DNA from: Solirubrobacter deserti
GTDB taxonomy: Bacteria > Actinomycetota > Thermoleophilia > Solirubrobacterales > Solirubrobacteraceae
Reading direction: 5' to 3'
Length of the DNA stretch: 64,000 bases
NCBI RefSeq assembly: GCF_003344625.1
Contig: NZ_QPKJ02000001.1
Span: 1,486,919-1,550,918, forward strand
The translations under genes were made by a program, and so were the position numbers. Numbering within the stretch: the first letter of the stretch is position 1; the number at the start of each line of letters is the position of its first letter. The notes under the pieces are model-generated. The model had not been told where the DNA came from, made no database searches, and was given only the letters and a program-made list of their open reading frames with translations. Shown piece by piece: positions 41,566-49,967 of the stretch.

Positions 41566-42346
41566 GGTCCCTCCGGACGTGATTTCCGGGACGGCTCTCC
41601 TCCGCCCGGCTCCCCCTCTACGGACCCCGAATCCGTATTAATTGGACTCTCACACAAATCGAGAGACGAGTCAACGCAAAAAGGCTGTTTTGTCCTGCTG
41701 AACGACGTAAATCGGCGGTTCGGTTCGCGGTCCGACAGACCGCTTTGCTGACTACCGGATCCGGGTCGTGCGTGAAGTCGCCGAAGTGCGTGTCGCTAAC
41801 GGTGATCGTGATTCCGCGCTCCGGGTGCGAAGTGCGGCTCGACCATGCGGACGAAGACGTGGTTGGCGGCCTCGTTGACTTCAGAATCCAGTTCCGACTA
41901 CCGCGCCGATCGGTGCGCCGACCCCGAGTATCCCGGCCATGGCGCCTCGCCTTCGCGGTTCGACGTTGTCCACGTCCGCCCTCGCGTCAGCCAACATCTC
42001 CTCGAGGCGAGCCACTGCCGCCTTCGGAGTACGCCTCCCGCTGTCCTGGATGTGCGCAGGGCCCAATCAGAGATCCATCTGGACGTCCCCGTAGAGCCAG
42101 GAGCGACGATGGGCCGGGCGGGATTCGAACCTGCGCGCGACGGATTATGAGTTGCCGAGATGCTCGTCCGGCACGGTCCGGAGGCGTCCGTTCGGTTCAT
42201 CAAGCCCGCCGCGGCCCGTTGAATCCGACGATTCAAGAGTACGTGGAGAGTAAGGCTCTCGCCGATCCGAAAGTGCTCGCGGCAGTCCACTGCCACCGGC
42301 GAGGCGCCGGAGGAGAACTTAGCGCGGCCTCGGGTGGTGGCGAAAC
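41566..42346. other. Long intergenic region with AT-rich stretch and tRNA-like repeat copy 2
   Basis: 781 bp. The first 150 bp are unusually AT-rich for this window (41630-41720) and suit a promoter for the minus-strand dehydrogenase. Positions 42105-42179 hold repeat copy 2. Short frames on both strands in between have no start-site support and no recognisable family. Confidence 0.6.
42105..42179 (-). repeat. Degenerate tRNA-Met-like direct repeat, copy 2
   Basis: On the minus strand: CTCATAATCCGTCG anticodon arm, GGTTCGAATCCCGC T-arm and CCGGCCCA end. It is better preserved than copy 1 (T-stem GCAGG/CCCGC, one mismatch), but the 5' half of a tRNA is missing and the anticodon stem does not pair. 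Not a functional tRNA. Confidence 0.6.
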
Positions 42347-43171
42347 TCAGATGTCACTCGTCGGCAGCCGAGCCTTGGCGAGTGCTGCGATCGCGGCAGT
42401 GGTTACCAATAGTCCTGCGATGGCGGCGCCGGCGGCGACGTCTGCGTAGTAGGAGAGGTAGAGCCCGCCGACGCCGCACGCGACGCCAAGCGCGCTGGCG
42501 GCGGCGATCAGCGGGGGCACGCGCCGCGTGAACGTGCGGGCCGCGACCGCCGGCCCGATCAACGCGGCGACCACGAGCAGATTGCCTAGTGCCTGCACGC
42601 CCACGAGCACGGCCGCGGTCAACAGCAGGGCGAACGCGGCCTCGGCGACGCGCGGACGCGCGCCGAGGGAACGCGCCGCGGATGGGTCGAACGCGTACGT
42701 GAGCAGGTACGGGTACGCGAGCCAGCTCCCGATCAGCGCGGCCGCGGCCAGAGCGGCCGCGAGCGCGAGATCGGATGGACTCGTGGCCAGGACGTCGCCG
42801 AACAGCAGGTTCTGAAGGCCGGGCGGCGAGTCGGCGGAGAGCGCGAACACCGTCCCGATTCCCAGCAGGGAGGTGATCACGACGGCCACCGCCGTGTTGG
42901 AGCCCAGTGAGCGTAGGCGCGCCCCGGCCGCGATCGCGAGCGCCGCGACGATCAGCCCGACTGCGCCGCCCAGCACGAGCGGCACGCCCAGCAGCGCAGC
43001 GACGACCAGGCCCGGGAACATGCCGTGGGCGAGTGATTCGGCGCTGTAGGAGCGTCCGAGCAGGACGACCCACACGCCGAGCGCCCCACACGCCAGGCCG
43101 ACGAACACGACCTCCAGCAGCGCGTCGCGCAAGATCGGCTCACGCCAGGGTTCCAGCAGGGCGTCAAGCAC
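42347..43171 (-). CDS. znuB: Zinc/manganese ABC transporter permease (ZnuB-like)
   Basis: 274 residues, eight to nine helices of the ABC-3 permease family. EVVFVGLACGALGVWVVLLG and SYSAESLAHGMFPGLV match the conserved N-terminal part, and ALGNLLVVAALIGPAVAARTF matches the cytoplasmic coupling loop. The GTG at 43171 overlaps the upstream ATPase by 8 bp. It is the last gene of the operon that begins at 45752 with a second, different permease. Confidence 0.85.
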   Translation of the reverse strand: MLDALLEPWREPILRDALLEVVFVGLACGALGVWVVLLGRSYSAESLAHGMFPGLVVAALLGVPLVLGGAVGLIVAALAIAAGARLRSLGSNTAVAVVITSLLGIGTVFALSADSPPGLQNLLFGDVLATSPSDLALAAALAAAALIGSWLAYPYLLTYAFDPSAARSLGARPRVAEAAFALLLTAAVLVGVQALGNLLVVAALIGPAVAARTFTRRVPPLIAAASALGVACGVGGLYLSYYADVAAGAAIAGLLVTTAAIAALAKARLPTSDI

Positions 43172-43907
43172 GTGCGGAGGCGCCCGCTGACTGTGTGACG
43201 CCGCGCGGCCAGCCGTCCGGTATGCGGATGACGGCGTGCTCGTATGTCTCAGCCAGCACCGTCTCGGTCAGGACGTGCTCCGGCGGTCCGAACTCGATCA
43301 TGCGACCGTTGAGGCAGAGCACGTGGTCCCAGGCTCGAGCCTGGCCGACGTCGTGCGTGGACACGAGCACGCTCCGGCCCTCGGCGGCGAGCGCGTCGAT
43401 CAGCGCGGTGAGCCGAGCGGCGCTCGGCGTGTCGAGCCCGGTGAAGGGCTCGTCGAAGAGCACGATGTCTGCGTCCTGCATCAGCGCGCGGGCGACGAGC
43501 ACCCGTTGGCGCTGGCCGCCCGAGAGCTCGCCGAACGTCTCGCGTGCGCGGTCCTCGAGGCCGACGCGCTCGAGCGCCGCCTGCGCAAGCGCACGCTCAG
43601 CGCGCCCGGGCCGGCGCCACCAAGGGCCGCGGCCGAGTGCGCCCATCAACACGACGTCGAGTGCAGAGACGGGATAGTCGAGGCGCGAGCGCTCGGTCTG
43701 CGGGACGGTGCCTTGGCGGCCTTCGATGGTGAACGTGCCGGCGCGTGACTCGAGCTCGCCGAGCAGGGCGCGCATGAGCGTCGTCTTGCCGCCGCCGTTC
43801 GGGCCGAGCACGCCGACGCGCTCGCCGGGCATGACCGAGAAGGTCACGTCCGTGAGGACGGTCGGCCCGCCGCGATACCCAATCGCGAGGCCGCGTGCGT
43901 CGATCAC
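43164..43907 (-). CDS. znuC: Zinc ABC transporter ATPase (ZnuC-like)
   Basis: 247 residues. Walker A is GPNGGGKTTL, the signature LSGGQRQRVLVARAL, Walker B DIVLFDEPFTGLD and the H-loop STHD. The GTG at 43907 gives a 4-bp GTGA overlap with znuA; a GTG at 43925 is the alternative. The late stretch YEHAVIRIPDGWPRG is C-terminal to the core. It drives the permeases on either side of it in the operon. Confidence 0.9.
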   Translation of the reverse strand: MIDARGLAIGYRGGPTVLTDVTFSVMPGERVGVLGPNGGGKTTLMRALLGELESRAGTFTIEGRQGTVPQTERSRLDYPVSALDVVLMGALGRGPWWRRPGRAERALAQAALERVGLEDRARETFGELSGGQRQRVLVARALMQDADIVLFDEPFTGLDTPSAARLTALIDALAAEGRSVLVSTHDVGQARAWDHVLCLNGRMIEFGPPEHVLTETVLAETYEHAVIRIPDGWPRGVTQSAGASARA

Positions 43908-44935
43908 AGGCCCGCGATCGTGCACCCTTGCGCGTCCCCGGTGAAGCCCTTGACCATCGCGTGGGCGTTCGCCTGTTCCATCTGCAGATACGTAGCGCCT
44001 GGTGAGCCCTCGGGACCGAGCGTGTCGCCGTAGAGCACGTAGTCGGCCTTCGCGCCCGTCTGGCGGGCGATCGTCTGAGCGAGTTCGGGGTTGACCGCGC
44101 TCTCCGGGAAGACCGCCTTGACCTTCTCGCGGCGGATGACGTCGGCCAGCTCGGCCAACTCACCGGCCGACGGCTGCGCGGACGCGGAGTTGGACGGCGT
44201 TGCGGCGCCGATCGTGGTGATTCCGTAGCGCTCGGTGAAGTAGCCGAACGCGTCGTGACTCGTGACGAGCTTGCGCTCCTGCGCCGGAACCTGGTTCATG
44301 CACGCCTCGATACCGGCGTCGAGCGCCTGCACCTTCTTCAGGTACGCATCGGCGTTGGTGCGATAGGCGTCCGCGTTCTCCGGAGCGGACTTGACCAGCT
44401 CGTCCCGGATCGCGGCGACGGCCGTCTCGACGTTGCGCGGGTCGTGCCACCAGTGCGGATCCCACTCGCCGGCGTGCTCTTCTTCCTCGCCGGCGTGCTC
44501 CTCTTCCTCGCCCGCGTGCTCTTCCTCCTCGCCGTGGCCGTGACCGCCCTCCGCAGGCTTGACCTTGTGCGGCGTGTGATCGGGCGCGATTACGAGCTCG
44601 GCGGGCTTCTCGCCGGTCTGCTCGACGAGCTCCTCCATCCAGTGATCGAGATCGTTTCCAGATTCGATGACGACCTTCGCGCCCGCGACCGCTTTTACAT
44701 CGTCCGGCCGCGGCTCGTAGTCGTGCGGGTCCGCGTTGGCCGACATCACCTGCTTGACCTCCGCGGCGTCACCGGCGACCTGACGGACGATGTCGGCGAC
44801 CACAGGCGTAGAAGCCACCACGAGCGGACGTTCCGCGGCGGAGGCCCCGCCGCCTGCCGCAGGCTCGTCCTCGCCGCCGCAGGCGGCGAACAGCAACGGG
44901 ACAGTCAAGAGCAGAGCAGCGACTGGCTTACGCAT
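43904..44935 (-). CDS. znuA: Zinc-binding lipoprotein of ABC transporter (ZnuA-like)
   Basis: 343 residues, with a signal peptide and lipobox LFAAC. Metal ligands of cluster A-I proteins are visible: His in NADPHDYEP, His in DPHWWHDP, His in SHDAFGYF and the acid in YGDTLGP. Between the first two lies a His/Glu loop with three tandem EEEEHAG units (about residues 132-155), the mark of zinc-specific members. The ATG at 44935 is overlapped by the upstream permease stop. A Zur-like box ends 15 bp before the start. Confidence 0.9.
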   Translation of the reverse strand: MRKPVAALLLTVPLLFAACGGEDEPAAGGGASAAERPLVVASTPVVADIVRQVAGDAAEVKQVMSANADPHDYEPRPDDVKAVAGAKVVIESGNDLDHWMEELVEQTGEKPAELVIAPDHTPHKVKPAEGGHGHGEEEEHAGEEEEHAGEEEEHAGEWDPHWWHDPRNVETAVAAIRDELVKSAPENADAYRTNADAYLKKVQALDAGIEACMNQVPAQERKLVTSHDAFGYFTERYGITTIGAATPSNSASAQPSAGELAELADVIRREKVKAVFPESAVNPELAQTIARQTGAKADYVLYGDTLGPEGSPGATYLQMEQANAHAMVKGFTGDAQGCTIAGL

Positions 44936-45752
44936 GCCGCCGACGATAGAGGGAACCACTCTCATTTACCAGGGCGGAGATGAGAAACGCCACACCGCCC
45001 AGCGCCGCGATCGTCGCCCCGGGCGGCGCGTTCGTGCGCACGGACAGCCACACCCCGGCAACGCCCAGCGCAGCGGTCAACGCCACGCTGGTGAGCTGCC
45101 ACGCCAGCAGACGATTCGTCCACAGCCGTGCGGTCGCCGCCGGGACGACGAGCAGCGCCGTGGCCAGCAACGCGCCCACGGCGGCGAGGGTCGCCACCGA
45201 CGCGAACGCGACGAGCGCCAGCAGCACCAGATCCGGCACGCGAGACCGGACGCCGAGCGCGCGGGCGCCGGTCGCGTCGAACCCCGTCGCCAGCCACCGC
45301 GGTCCCAGGCCCACCGTTCCGAGCAGCGCCAGCACAGAGGCCACGCCAGCGAGCACGAGGTCCAGATCGGTGAGCGCGAACAGGCTGCCGAACAGCAGCG
45401 AATCCACTTCCGCACCCGAGTGGAACACGTTCGAAGCGAGCACCACCCCCGCCACCAACGCACCCACGAGCGCCAAGGCCGTCGCGACGTCGTAGTGGGC
45501 ACGACGGCGAGCAGAAGCCCCTCCGACTCCCGCGGCGACAAGTGCCCCGGTCCCCGCCGCGCCGACCATCGGCGCGAAGCCCAGGCCCGCCGCCAGCACC
45601 AGACCCGGGAACGCCGCCGCCGCGACGGCGTGCGTGTAGAACGCGAGCCCGCGCAGGACGATCCACGTGCCCAGCAGCCCGGCGCCCACGGCGATGAGCA
45701 GCACCTCGTACAGCGCACGCTTCTCGAAGGCGTAGAGCCCGATGAGAGTCAT
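44928..45752 (-). CDS. Second metal ABC transporter permease (ABC-3 family), first gene of the zinc operon
   Basis: 274 residues. YEVLLIAVGAGLLGTWIVLRG, HAVAAAAFPGLVLAAGLG and GALLATALLVVPAATARLW match the ABC-3 family, but the sequence clearly differs from the permease at 42347. Two unlike permeases with one ATPase suggest a heterodimeric channel. The start is uncertain (ATG 45752 or GTG 45758), and a Zur-like box overlaps it. Its 3' end overlaps znuA by 8 bp and encodes the internal Zur-like box. Confidence 0.85.
   Translation of the reverse strand: MTLIGLYAFEKRALYEVLLIAVGAGLLGTWIVLRGLAFYTHAVAAAAFPGLVLAAGLGFAPMVGAAGTGALVAAGVGGASARRRAHYDVATALALVGALVAGVVLASNVFHSGAEVDSLLFGSLFALTDLDLVLAGVASVLALLGTVGLGPRWLATGFDATGARALGVRSRVPDLVLLALVAFASVATLAAVGALLATALLVVPAATARLWTNRLLAWQLTSVALTAALGVAGVWLSVRTNAPPGATIAALGGVAFLISALVNESGSLYRRRHA
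44950..44964 (-). promoter_or_regulatory. Zur-like box before znuA (inside permease 3' end)
   Basis: Minus-strand reading TGAGA-GTGGT-TCCCT, 14-15 bp upstream of the znuA ATG and within the last codons of the upstream permease. It fits the set consensus except for one outer base. Confidence 0.5.
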
Positions 45753-45757
45753 TCCCA
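45743..45757. promoter_or_regulatory. Zur-like box at the start of the zinc operon
   Basis: TGAGA-GTCAT-TCCCA, overlapping the first codons of the permease. An operator at this spot would suit a leaderless or very short-leader transcript. Confidence 0.5.
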
Positions 45758-45905
45758 CGAGAGTATCCGGAGCCGCCGCGAAGCAAGGATGAACTGCCGG
45801 CCGCCGGCCCTCGAGCGATTAGAACGTGATCGCCGCGGCGGCGAGAGCGGCGACTACGGAGACGACCGTCAGGCGACGCAGTCGACGCGGTGTCAGTCAA
45901 GTCCA

Positions 45906-45933
45906 AGTTCGGGTCTTCAGCTGCACCCGAACT
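45906..45933. other. Hairpin in the 300-bp gap between divergent zinc genes
   Basis: A perfect 9-bp inverted repeat AGTTCGGGT/ACCCGAACT with a 10-nt loop, in the region between the permease and CobW genes (45759-46058). It is not a Zur-like box. The rest of that gap shows nothing recognisable except the cobW box. Confidence 0.45.
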
Positions 45934-46024
45934 CTGGAGGCGCCGGCCGCGGCGGTAAAGGCACAGGGTTGCGCACATCGCCACGACCGCGCTCACCGCA
46001 GAACCAATTCCCGTGACGGTCTGG

Positions 46025-46039
46025 TGAGATTCAGTCTCA
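46025..46039. promoter_or_regulatory. Zur-like box upstream of the CobW-family gene
   Basis: TGAGA-TTCAG-TCTCA, perfect 5-bp arms, 19 bp before the ATG at 46059. One of the best-matching copies of the set. Confidence 0.6.
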
Positions 46040-46058
46040 TTTACAGTACGGTGGACAC

Positions 46059-47201
46059 ATGCCCTCCTCCCCTCGCCCACTCGACGGCCGTCTGCCCGTC
46101 ACCGTGCTCTCCGGCTTCCTCGGCGCCGGCAAGACGTCAACGCTGAATCACTTGCTGGCCAACCGCGAAGGCCTGAGGATCGCCGTCATCGTCAACGACA
46201 TGAGCGAGATCAACATCGACGCGCGGCTGGTCCGGGACGGCCTCACGCGCGTCGACGAACGCCTCGTGGAGCTGACCAACGGATGCATCTGCTGCACGCT
46301 GCGTGAGGACCTGCTCGTCGAGGTGGCGCGGCTGGCTCGTTCCGGCCGGTTCGACTATCTGCTCATCGAGTCGACCGGCATCTCGGAGCCGTTGCCGGTG
46401 GCCGAGACCTTCACGTTCGACGGCGTCGACGGGCGCAACCTGGGTGATCTCGCGCGGCTGGACACGATGGCGACCGTGGTCGACGGCGGCGCCTTCGTCC
46501 GTGACCTGGGCTCGATCGACGACCTGCGCGACCGCGGCGCCGGCCTCGATGCCGAGGACGAGCGTACGGTCGTCGACCTGCTCGTCGACCAGGTGGAGTT
46601 CGCGGATGTGTTGATCGTCAACAAGACCGACCTACTCGCAGAGGGCGAGCTCCTGCACCTCAACGCGCTACTGCGGCGACTCAACCCCCGTGCGCGCATC
46701 CTTCACGCCCAACACGGTCGCGTCCCGGCGGACGCGCTCATCGCCACCGGCGGCTTCGACTTCGACCGTGCCGCGGAGGCCCCGGGCTGGCTGGCGACGC
46801 TGCGCGGCGACGAAGAGTCTGAAGCCGACGAGTACGGCTTCACGTCCTTCGTCTACCGGCGCGGCCGTCCGTTTCACCCGGCACGGCTCTGGGCGGCGCT
46901 CGAAGAGGCATTCCCGGAAGTCATCCGTTCCAAAGGATTCTTCTGGCTCGCCTCGCGCGTCGGGATGGCCGGGGAGTGGTCGACGGCCGGCGGGGTCATC
47001 CACGTCGGCCCGGGCGGGACCTGGATGGACGAGCCCGGCCAGGAGATCGTGTTCATCGGCATCGGGCTCGACGAGCGCGCGCTCACCGCGCGGCTCGACG
47101 CCTGTCTCCTCGACGATGCCGAGCTGGCCACCGGGCCGCGCGCCTGGGAGCAGCTCTCCGACCCGTGGCCCGTCTGGCACGACGACTACGCCGTGGCTTA
47201 G
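46059..47201 (+). CDS. CobW/ZNG1-like G3E GTPase (zinc metallochaperone)
   Basis: 380 residues. The P-loop [10 protein letters not shown], the metal motif [11 protein letters not shown] (CxCC) and the base-specificity NKTD are all intact, and a CobW C-terminal domain follows ([19 protein letters not shown]). Members under Zur control hand zinc to priority enzymes during scarcity, using GTP. The box 19 bp upstream and the flanking zinc transporters support this assignment over cobalamin synthesis. There is no His-rich tract before the C-terminal domain. Confidence 0.85.
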   Translation: MPSSPRPLDGRLPVTVLSGFLGAGKTSTLNHLLANREGLRIAVIVNDMSEINIDARLVRDGLTRVDERLVELTNGCICCTLREDLLVEVARLARSGRFDYLLIESTGISEPLPVAETFTFDGVDGRNLGDLARLDTMATVVDGGAFVRDLGSIDDLRDRGAGLDAEDERTVVDLLVDQVEFADVLIVNKTDLLAEGELLHLNALLRRLNPRARILHAQHGRVPADALIATGGFDFDRAAEAPGWLATLRGDEESEADEYGFTSFVYRRGRPFHPARLWAALEEAFPEVIRSKGFFWLASRVGMAGEWSTAGGVIHVGPGGTWMDEPGQEIVFIGIGLDERALTARLDACLLDDAELATGPRAWEQLSDPWPVWHDDYAVA

Positions 47202-47222
47202 GCGACCAAGCGCTTGGAAGCG

Positions 47223-47252
47223 ACGGGGCCATGGCCGTGACCATGGCCCCGT
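47223..47252. terminator. Bidirectional terminator between convergent genes
   Basis: A perfect 12-bp stem (ACGGGGCCATGG/CCATGGCCCCGT) with a 6-nt loop, between the CobW stop and the convergent NHL gene stop at 47263. Confidence 0.75.
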
Positions 47253-47262
47253 GCACTGGCGG

Positions 47263-49914
47263 CTACGCGCGCAGGCTGAGCGTCGTCGCGGAGACCACCG
47301 GCTTCGCTCCTGGGGCGGTGGCGATGACACGGATCGTCACCGGCACCGCCCGTCGGGACTGCGCGAGTCGCTTGCGGATCGCGGCGCTCGGCCGTAGGCG
47401 AAGCGTCAAGGTGCCGTCCGCGGCGACGGACCGCGTGACGACCGCGAGCCGCGTGCGTGTGCGCAGGCGCTTCGCCGTCGAAGCGGAGACGCGGATCTCC
47501 GCGCGCACCTTTGTCGCGCCGCGCACCGCAGCCGTGACCGCCAGCCCGGCACGCAGACGAGCCACGGTGCGGTGGGCGCGCTTCACGCTGGGCTTGCCGG
47601 CCGAAACGGTGAGCGGTGCCGCCGGGGTGATCGGCTGGGGCGTGGCGGGCTGCGGCGCCGCGGGAAGTGGGGTGACGGCGTCGGGCGTTGCTTCCGGCGT
47701 CGGCGTAGGTGTCGGCTCCGGCTCCTCCACCTTGTCCGCAGCGAACTCGACCAGGCGGATCCGGTTGTTGCCGCCGTCGGCGATCAGCACATGCCCGGCG
47801 GGTGTGATCGCGGCGTCGTAGGGGGCGGCCAGCGCGGTCGTGAGCGATCGGCCGGCCTCGCCGGTGAAGTCCCGCGTGCCCGTGCCGGCGATGCGGTTGA
47901 CGTGATGGTGGTCGCCGTGGCGCTCGGCCTCGTAGACGGCGTGTCCGGTGCTGTCCACGAGCACGATGTGGCCGTCCGCGCGCTCGGCGACGCGCACGAC
48001 GCTGTGCGGCTCGCCCTCCGGCTCGTCGCCGTGGCCGTGATCGTGGTCATGTTCGCCGAGCGCCTCCACCTCCTCGGTGATGACCCCGGTGGCAAGGTCG
48101 ATGCGGCGCACGGCGCGGGCCGTGTTGTCCGGAATCAGCAGATCCCCGTCGAGCGCGAACGAGATGCCGAGCAGGCCCTGCAGGGTGGCTTGGGCGGCTG
48201 GGCCCCCGTTGCCGGTCGCGCCGGGCGTGCCGGTGCCGGCGATCGTCGTCACCACATCCTGCTGGAGGTCGATCCGCCGCACGCGGCGGTTGTTGGTGTC
48301 AGCGACGTACAGGTACCGCCCGGCGGCGTCGAGCACGAGACCCTGCGCCTCGTTGAAGCGGGCGTCGCGCGCCGGGCCGCCGTCCCCGGCGAAGCCGATC
48401 GCGCCACCCGCGACGCGCGTCAGCCGGCCGGTCTGGGGATCCAAGCGGCTGATGCGCGAGATCGCAGCGTTGCTCTCGAGCACGAACACGCTGCCGTCCC
48501 GACCCACGGCGATGTCCCACGGCCGCGTGATCTTCGCCTCCAACGCCGGCACGTTCTCCACGCACGTCGCGTCGCTCGCGTTCGGGCACGTGGTGCCGCT
48601 GCCGATGACGGTCGTGATCTTGCCCGTCGCCGGATCGACCCGGCGCACGCGGGCGTTGGCGTTGTCGGCGATGTAGTAGCTGCCGTCCGGAGCGACCGTG
48701 ATGGCGCGGGGGTCGGCGAGCTGCGCCTCGACCGCGGGCGTCGTGTGCCCGGAGAAGCCGTTGCTGCCATTGCCGGCGACGGTCCGGATCGCCGTCAGCG
48801 CCCCGGTGGCGGGATGGATCGTGACCTCCTGCACCCGGCGCGTGGTCGCGCTCGTCTCGGCCACGAACAGCCGGTCCGCACCCCGCACCGCAAGCGCGGC
48901 GGGCGTGCCGAGCGCCGCGGTCGGGACGGTGGTGATCGTGGCATCAGGGCGAACGAGCCGGAGCCGGTTGCCCGTCCCCTCGGCGACCGCGACGGCCCCG
49001 TTGGGCAGCACGGCGACGGCGCTGGGCGCGTTCAGGCGCGCGGCGGACGCCGGCCCGCCGTCGCCGAGCGTCTCAGCGGTGGCGGCGGTGCCGTCGCCCG
49101 CGATGGTGGTGATGGTGTCGGTGGCGCCGATGCGGCCGTCGGCGCCGGCCGCGATCCGGCGCACGCGGTGCCCGCCGAACTCGGCCACGAGCAGGTCCCC
49201 GGTCGCGGGATCGAGCGCGATCTGCCGCGGATCGCTCAGCCGCGCGGCCCCCGCCTCGCCGCCGTCGCCCACGGTGGCGCCGCCACCGGCGACGGTCGTG
49301 ATGACGTTGGTCGCCGGGTCGATGCGCCGGATTCGGCCCGGGCCGCCGTCCGCCAGCAGGATCGCGCCGTCCGCATCGACGGCCAACCCGCGTACCAGGC
49401 TCAACCCCGCCTCCAGCGCCGGGCCACCGTCACCGGCGCCCGTCGAGGAGAACGTGCCGGTGCCCGCGATCCGCGCGAGCGTCCCGGTCGTGCGGTCCAG
49501 GCGGCGAAGCGTGCCGCCGCTGCCGATGCTGAAGACGACGTCGCCGTCCGGCGCCACGGCCACGGCCAGAGGGCCGGCGACGCTCGCGCCGTAGCCCGGG
49601 AGCTGGGTAAGCGTGCCCGCGCGGCCGGTTGTCGTGTTGGCGGCGCTGGAACCGGCGGCCCCGGTCCCGGCCAATGTGATGACGCCACCGGTCGACAACG
49701 CCACGGAGCGGATGGCGCCGTTCTGCTGATCGCTGACGACCAGATCACCACCGACGACGGCGAGTCCGGACGGGACCAGGCCGAGTCCCGTGGCCAACCC
49801 GCCACCCGGTCCACCGGCGATCGTGGTCAGATCGCCGGGCGCGGCGAGCGCCGGCGGGGCAAGCAGCAGCGCGAGAAGACCCGCACCCAGGAGGCGGGAT
49901 GGAAGTGCAGACAT
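47263..49914 (-). CDS. Secreted NHL-repeat propeller protein with His-rich loops
   Basis: 883 residues. A signal peptide (GLLALLLAPPALA) leads into NHL beta-propeller repeats (about 25-735; repeated DGGPA...L..P..iavd, ADxxNxRVRRID and VAGxG units). Two His-rich loops sit in the last blades: GEHDHDHGHGDEPEG (about 617-635) and ERHGDHHHVNRI (about 660-672). A Pro/Thr linker then joins a basic C-terminal domain. It is divergent from zur and shares the Zur-like box at 49931. Its likely role is extracellular zinc binding or scaffold; no enzyme motif is seen. Confidence 0.8.
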   Translation of the reverse strand: MSALPSRLLGAGLLALLLAPPALAAPGDLTTIAGGPGGGLATGLGLVPSGLAVVGGDLVVSDQQNGAIRSVALSTGGVITLAGTGAAGSSAANTTTGRAGTLTQLPGYGASVAGPLAVAVAPDGDVVFSIGSGGTLRRLDRTTGTLARIAGTGTFSSTGAGDGGPALEAGLSLVRGLAVDADGAILLADGGPGRIRRIDPATNVITTVAGGGATVGDGGEAGAARLSDPRQIALDPATGDLLVAEFGGHRVRRIAAGADGRIGATDTITTIAGDGTAATAETLGDGGPASAARLNAPSAVAVLPNGAVAVAEGTGNRLRLVRPDATITTVPTAALGTPAALAVRGADRLFVAETSATTRRVQEVTIHPATGALTAIRTVAGNGSNGFSGHTTPAVEAQLADPRAITVAPDGSYYIADNANARVRRVDPATGKITTVIGSGTTCPNASDATCVENVPALEAKITRPWDIAVGRDGSVFVLESNAAISRISRLDPQTGRLTRVAGGAIGFAGDGGPARDARFNEAQGLVLDAAGRYLYVADTNNRRVRRIDLQQDVVTTIAGTGTPGATGNGGPAAQATLQGLLGISFALDGDLLIPDNTARAVRRIDLATGVITEEVEALGEHDHDHGHGDEPEGEPHSVVRVAERADGHIVLVDSTGHAVYEAERHGDHHHVNRIAGTGTRDFTGEAGRSLTTALAAPYDAAITPAGHVLIADGGNNRIRLVEFAADKVEEPEPTPTPTPEATPDAVTPLPAAPQPATPQPITPAAPLTVSAGKPSVKRAHRTVARLRAGLAVTAAVRGATKVRAEIRVSASTAKRLRTRTRLAVVTRSVAADGTLTLRLRPSAAIRKRLAQSRRAVPVTIRVIATAPGAKPVVSATTLSLRA

Positions 49915-49930
49915 GCAGCGATCATACGGC

Positions 49931-49945
49931 TGGGAACCAATCCCA
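49931..49945. promoter_or_regulatory. Zur-like box between the NHL gene and zur
   Basis: TGGGA-ACCAA-TCCCA, perfect arms, 17 bp from the NHL start on one side and 23 bp from the zur ATG on the other. Implies autoregulation and shared control. Confidence 0.6.
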
Positions 49946-49967
49946 TCAATCTGATACGGTCCGGCCG

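Noticed and set aside
41881..42066. 61-codon minus-strand frame in the long intergenic region
   Set aside because: TTG start without ribosome site and no recognisable family.
42105..42179. Functional tRNA-Met gene
   Set aside because: No 5' half, unpaired anticodon stem and a mismatched T-stem; treated as a degenerate repeat.
44475..44540. 21-bp tandem repeats
   Set aside because: Coding repeat for the EEEEHAG His-rich loop of ZnuA, not a separate element.
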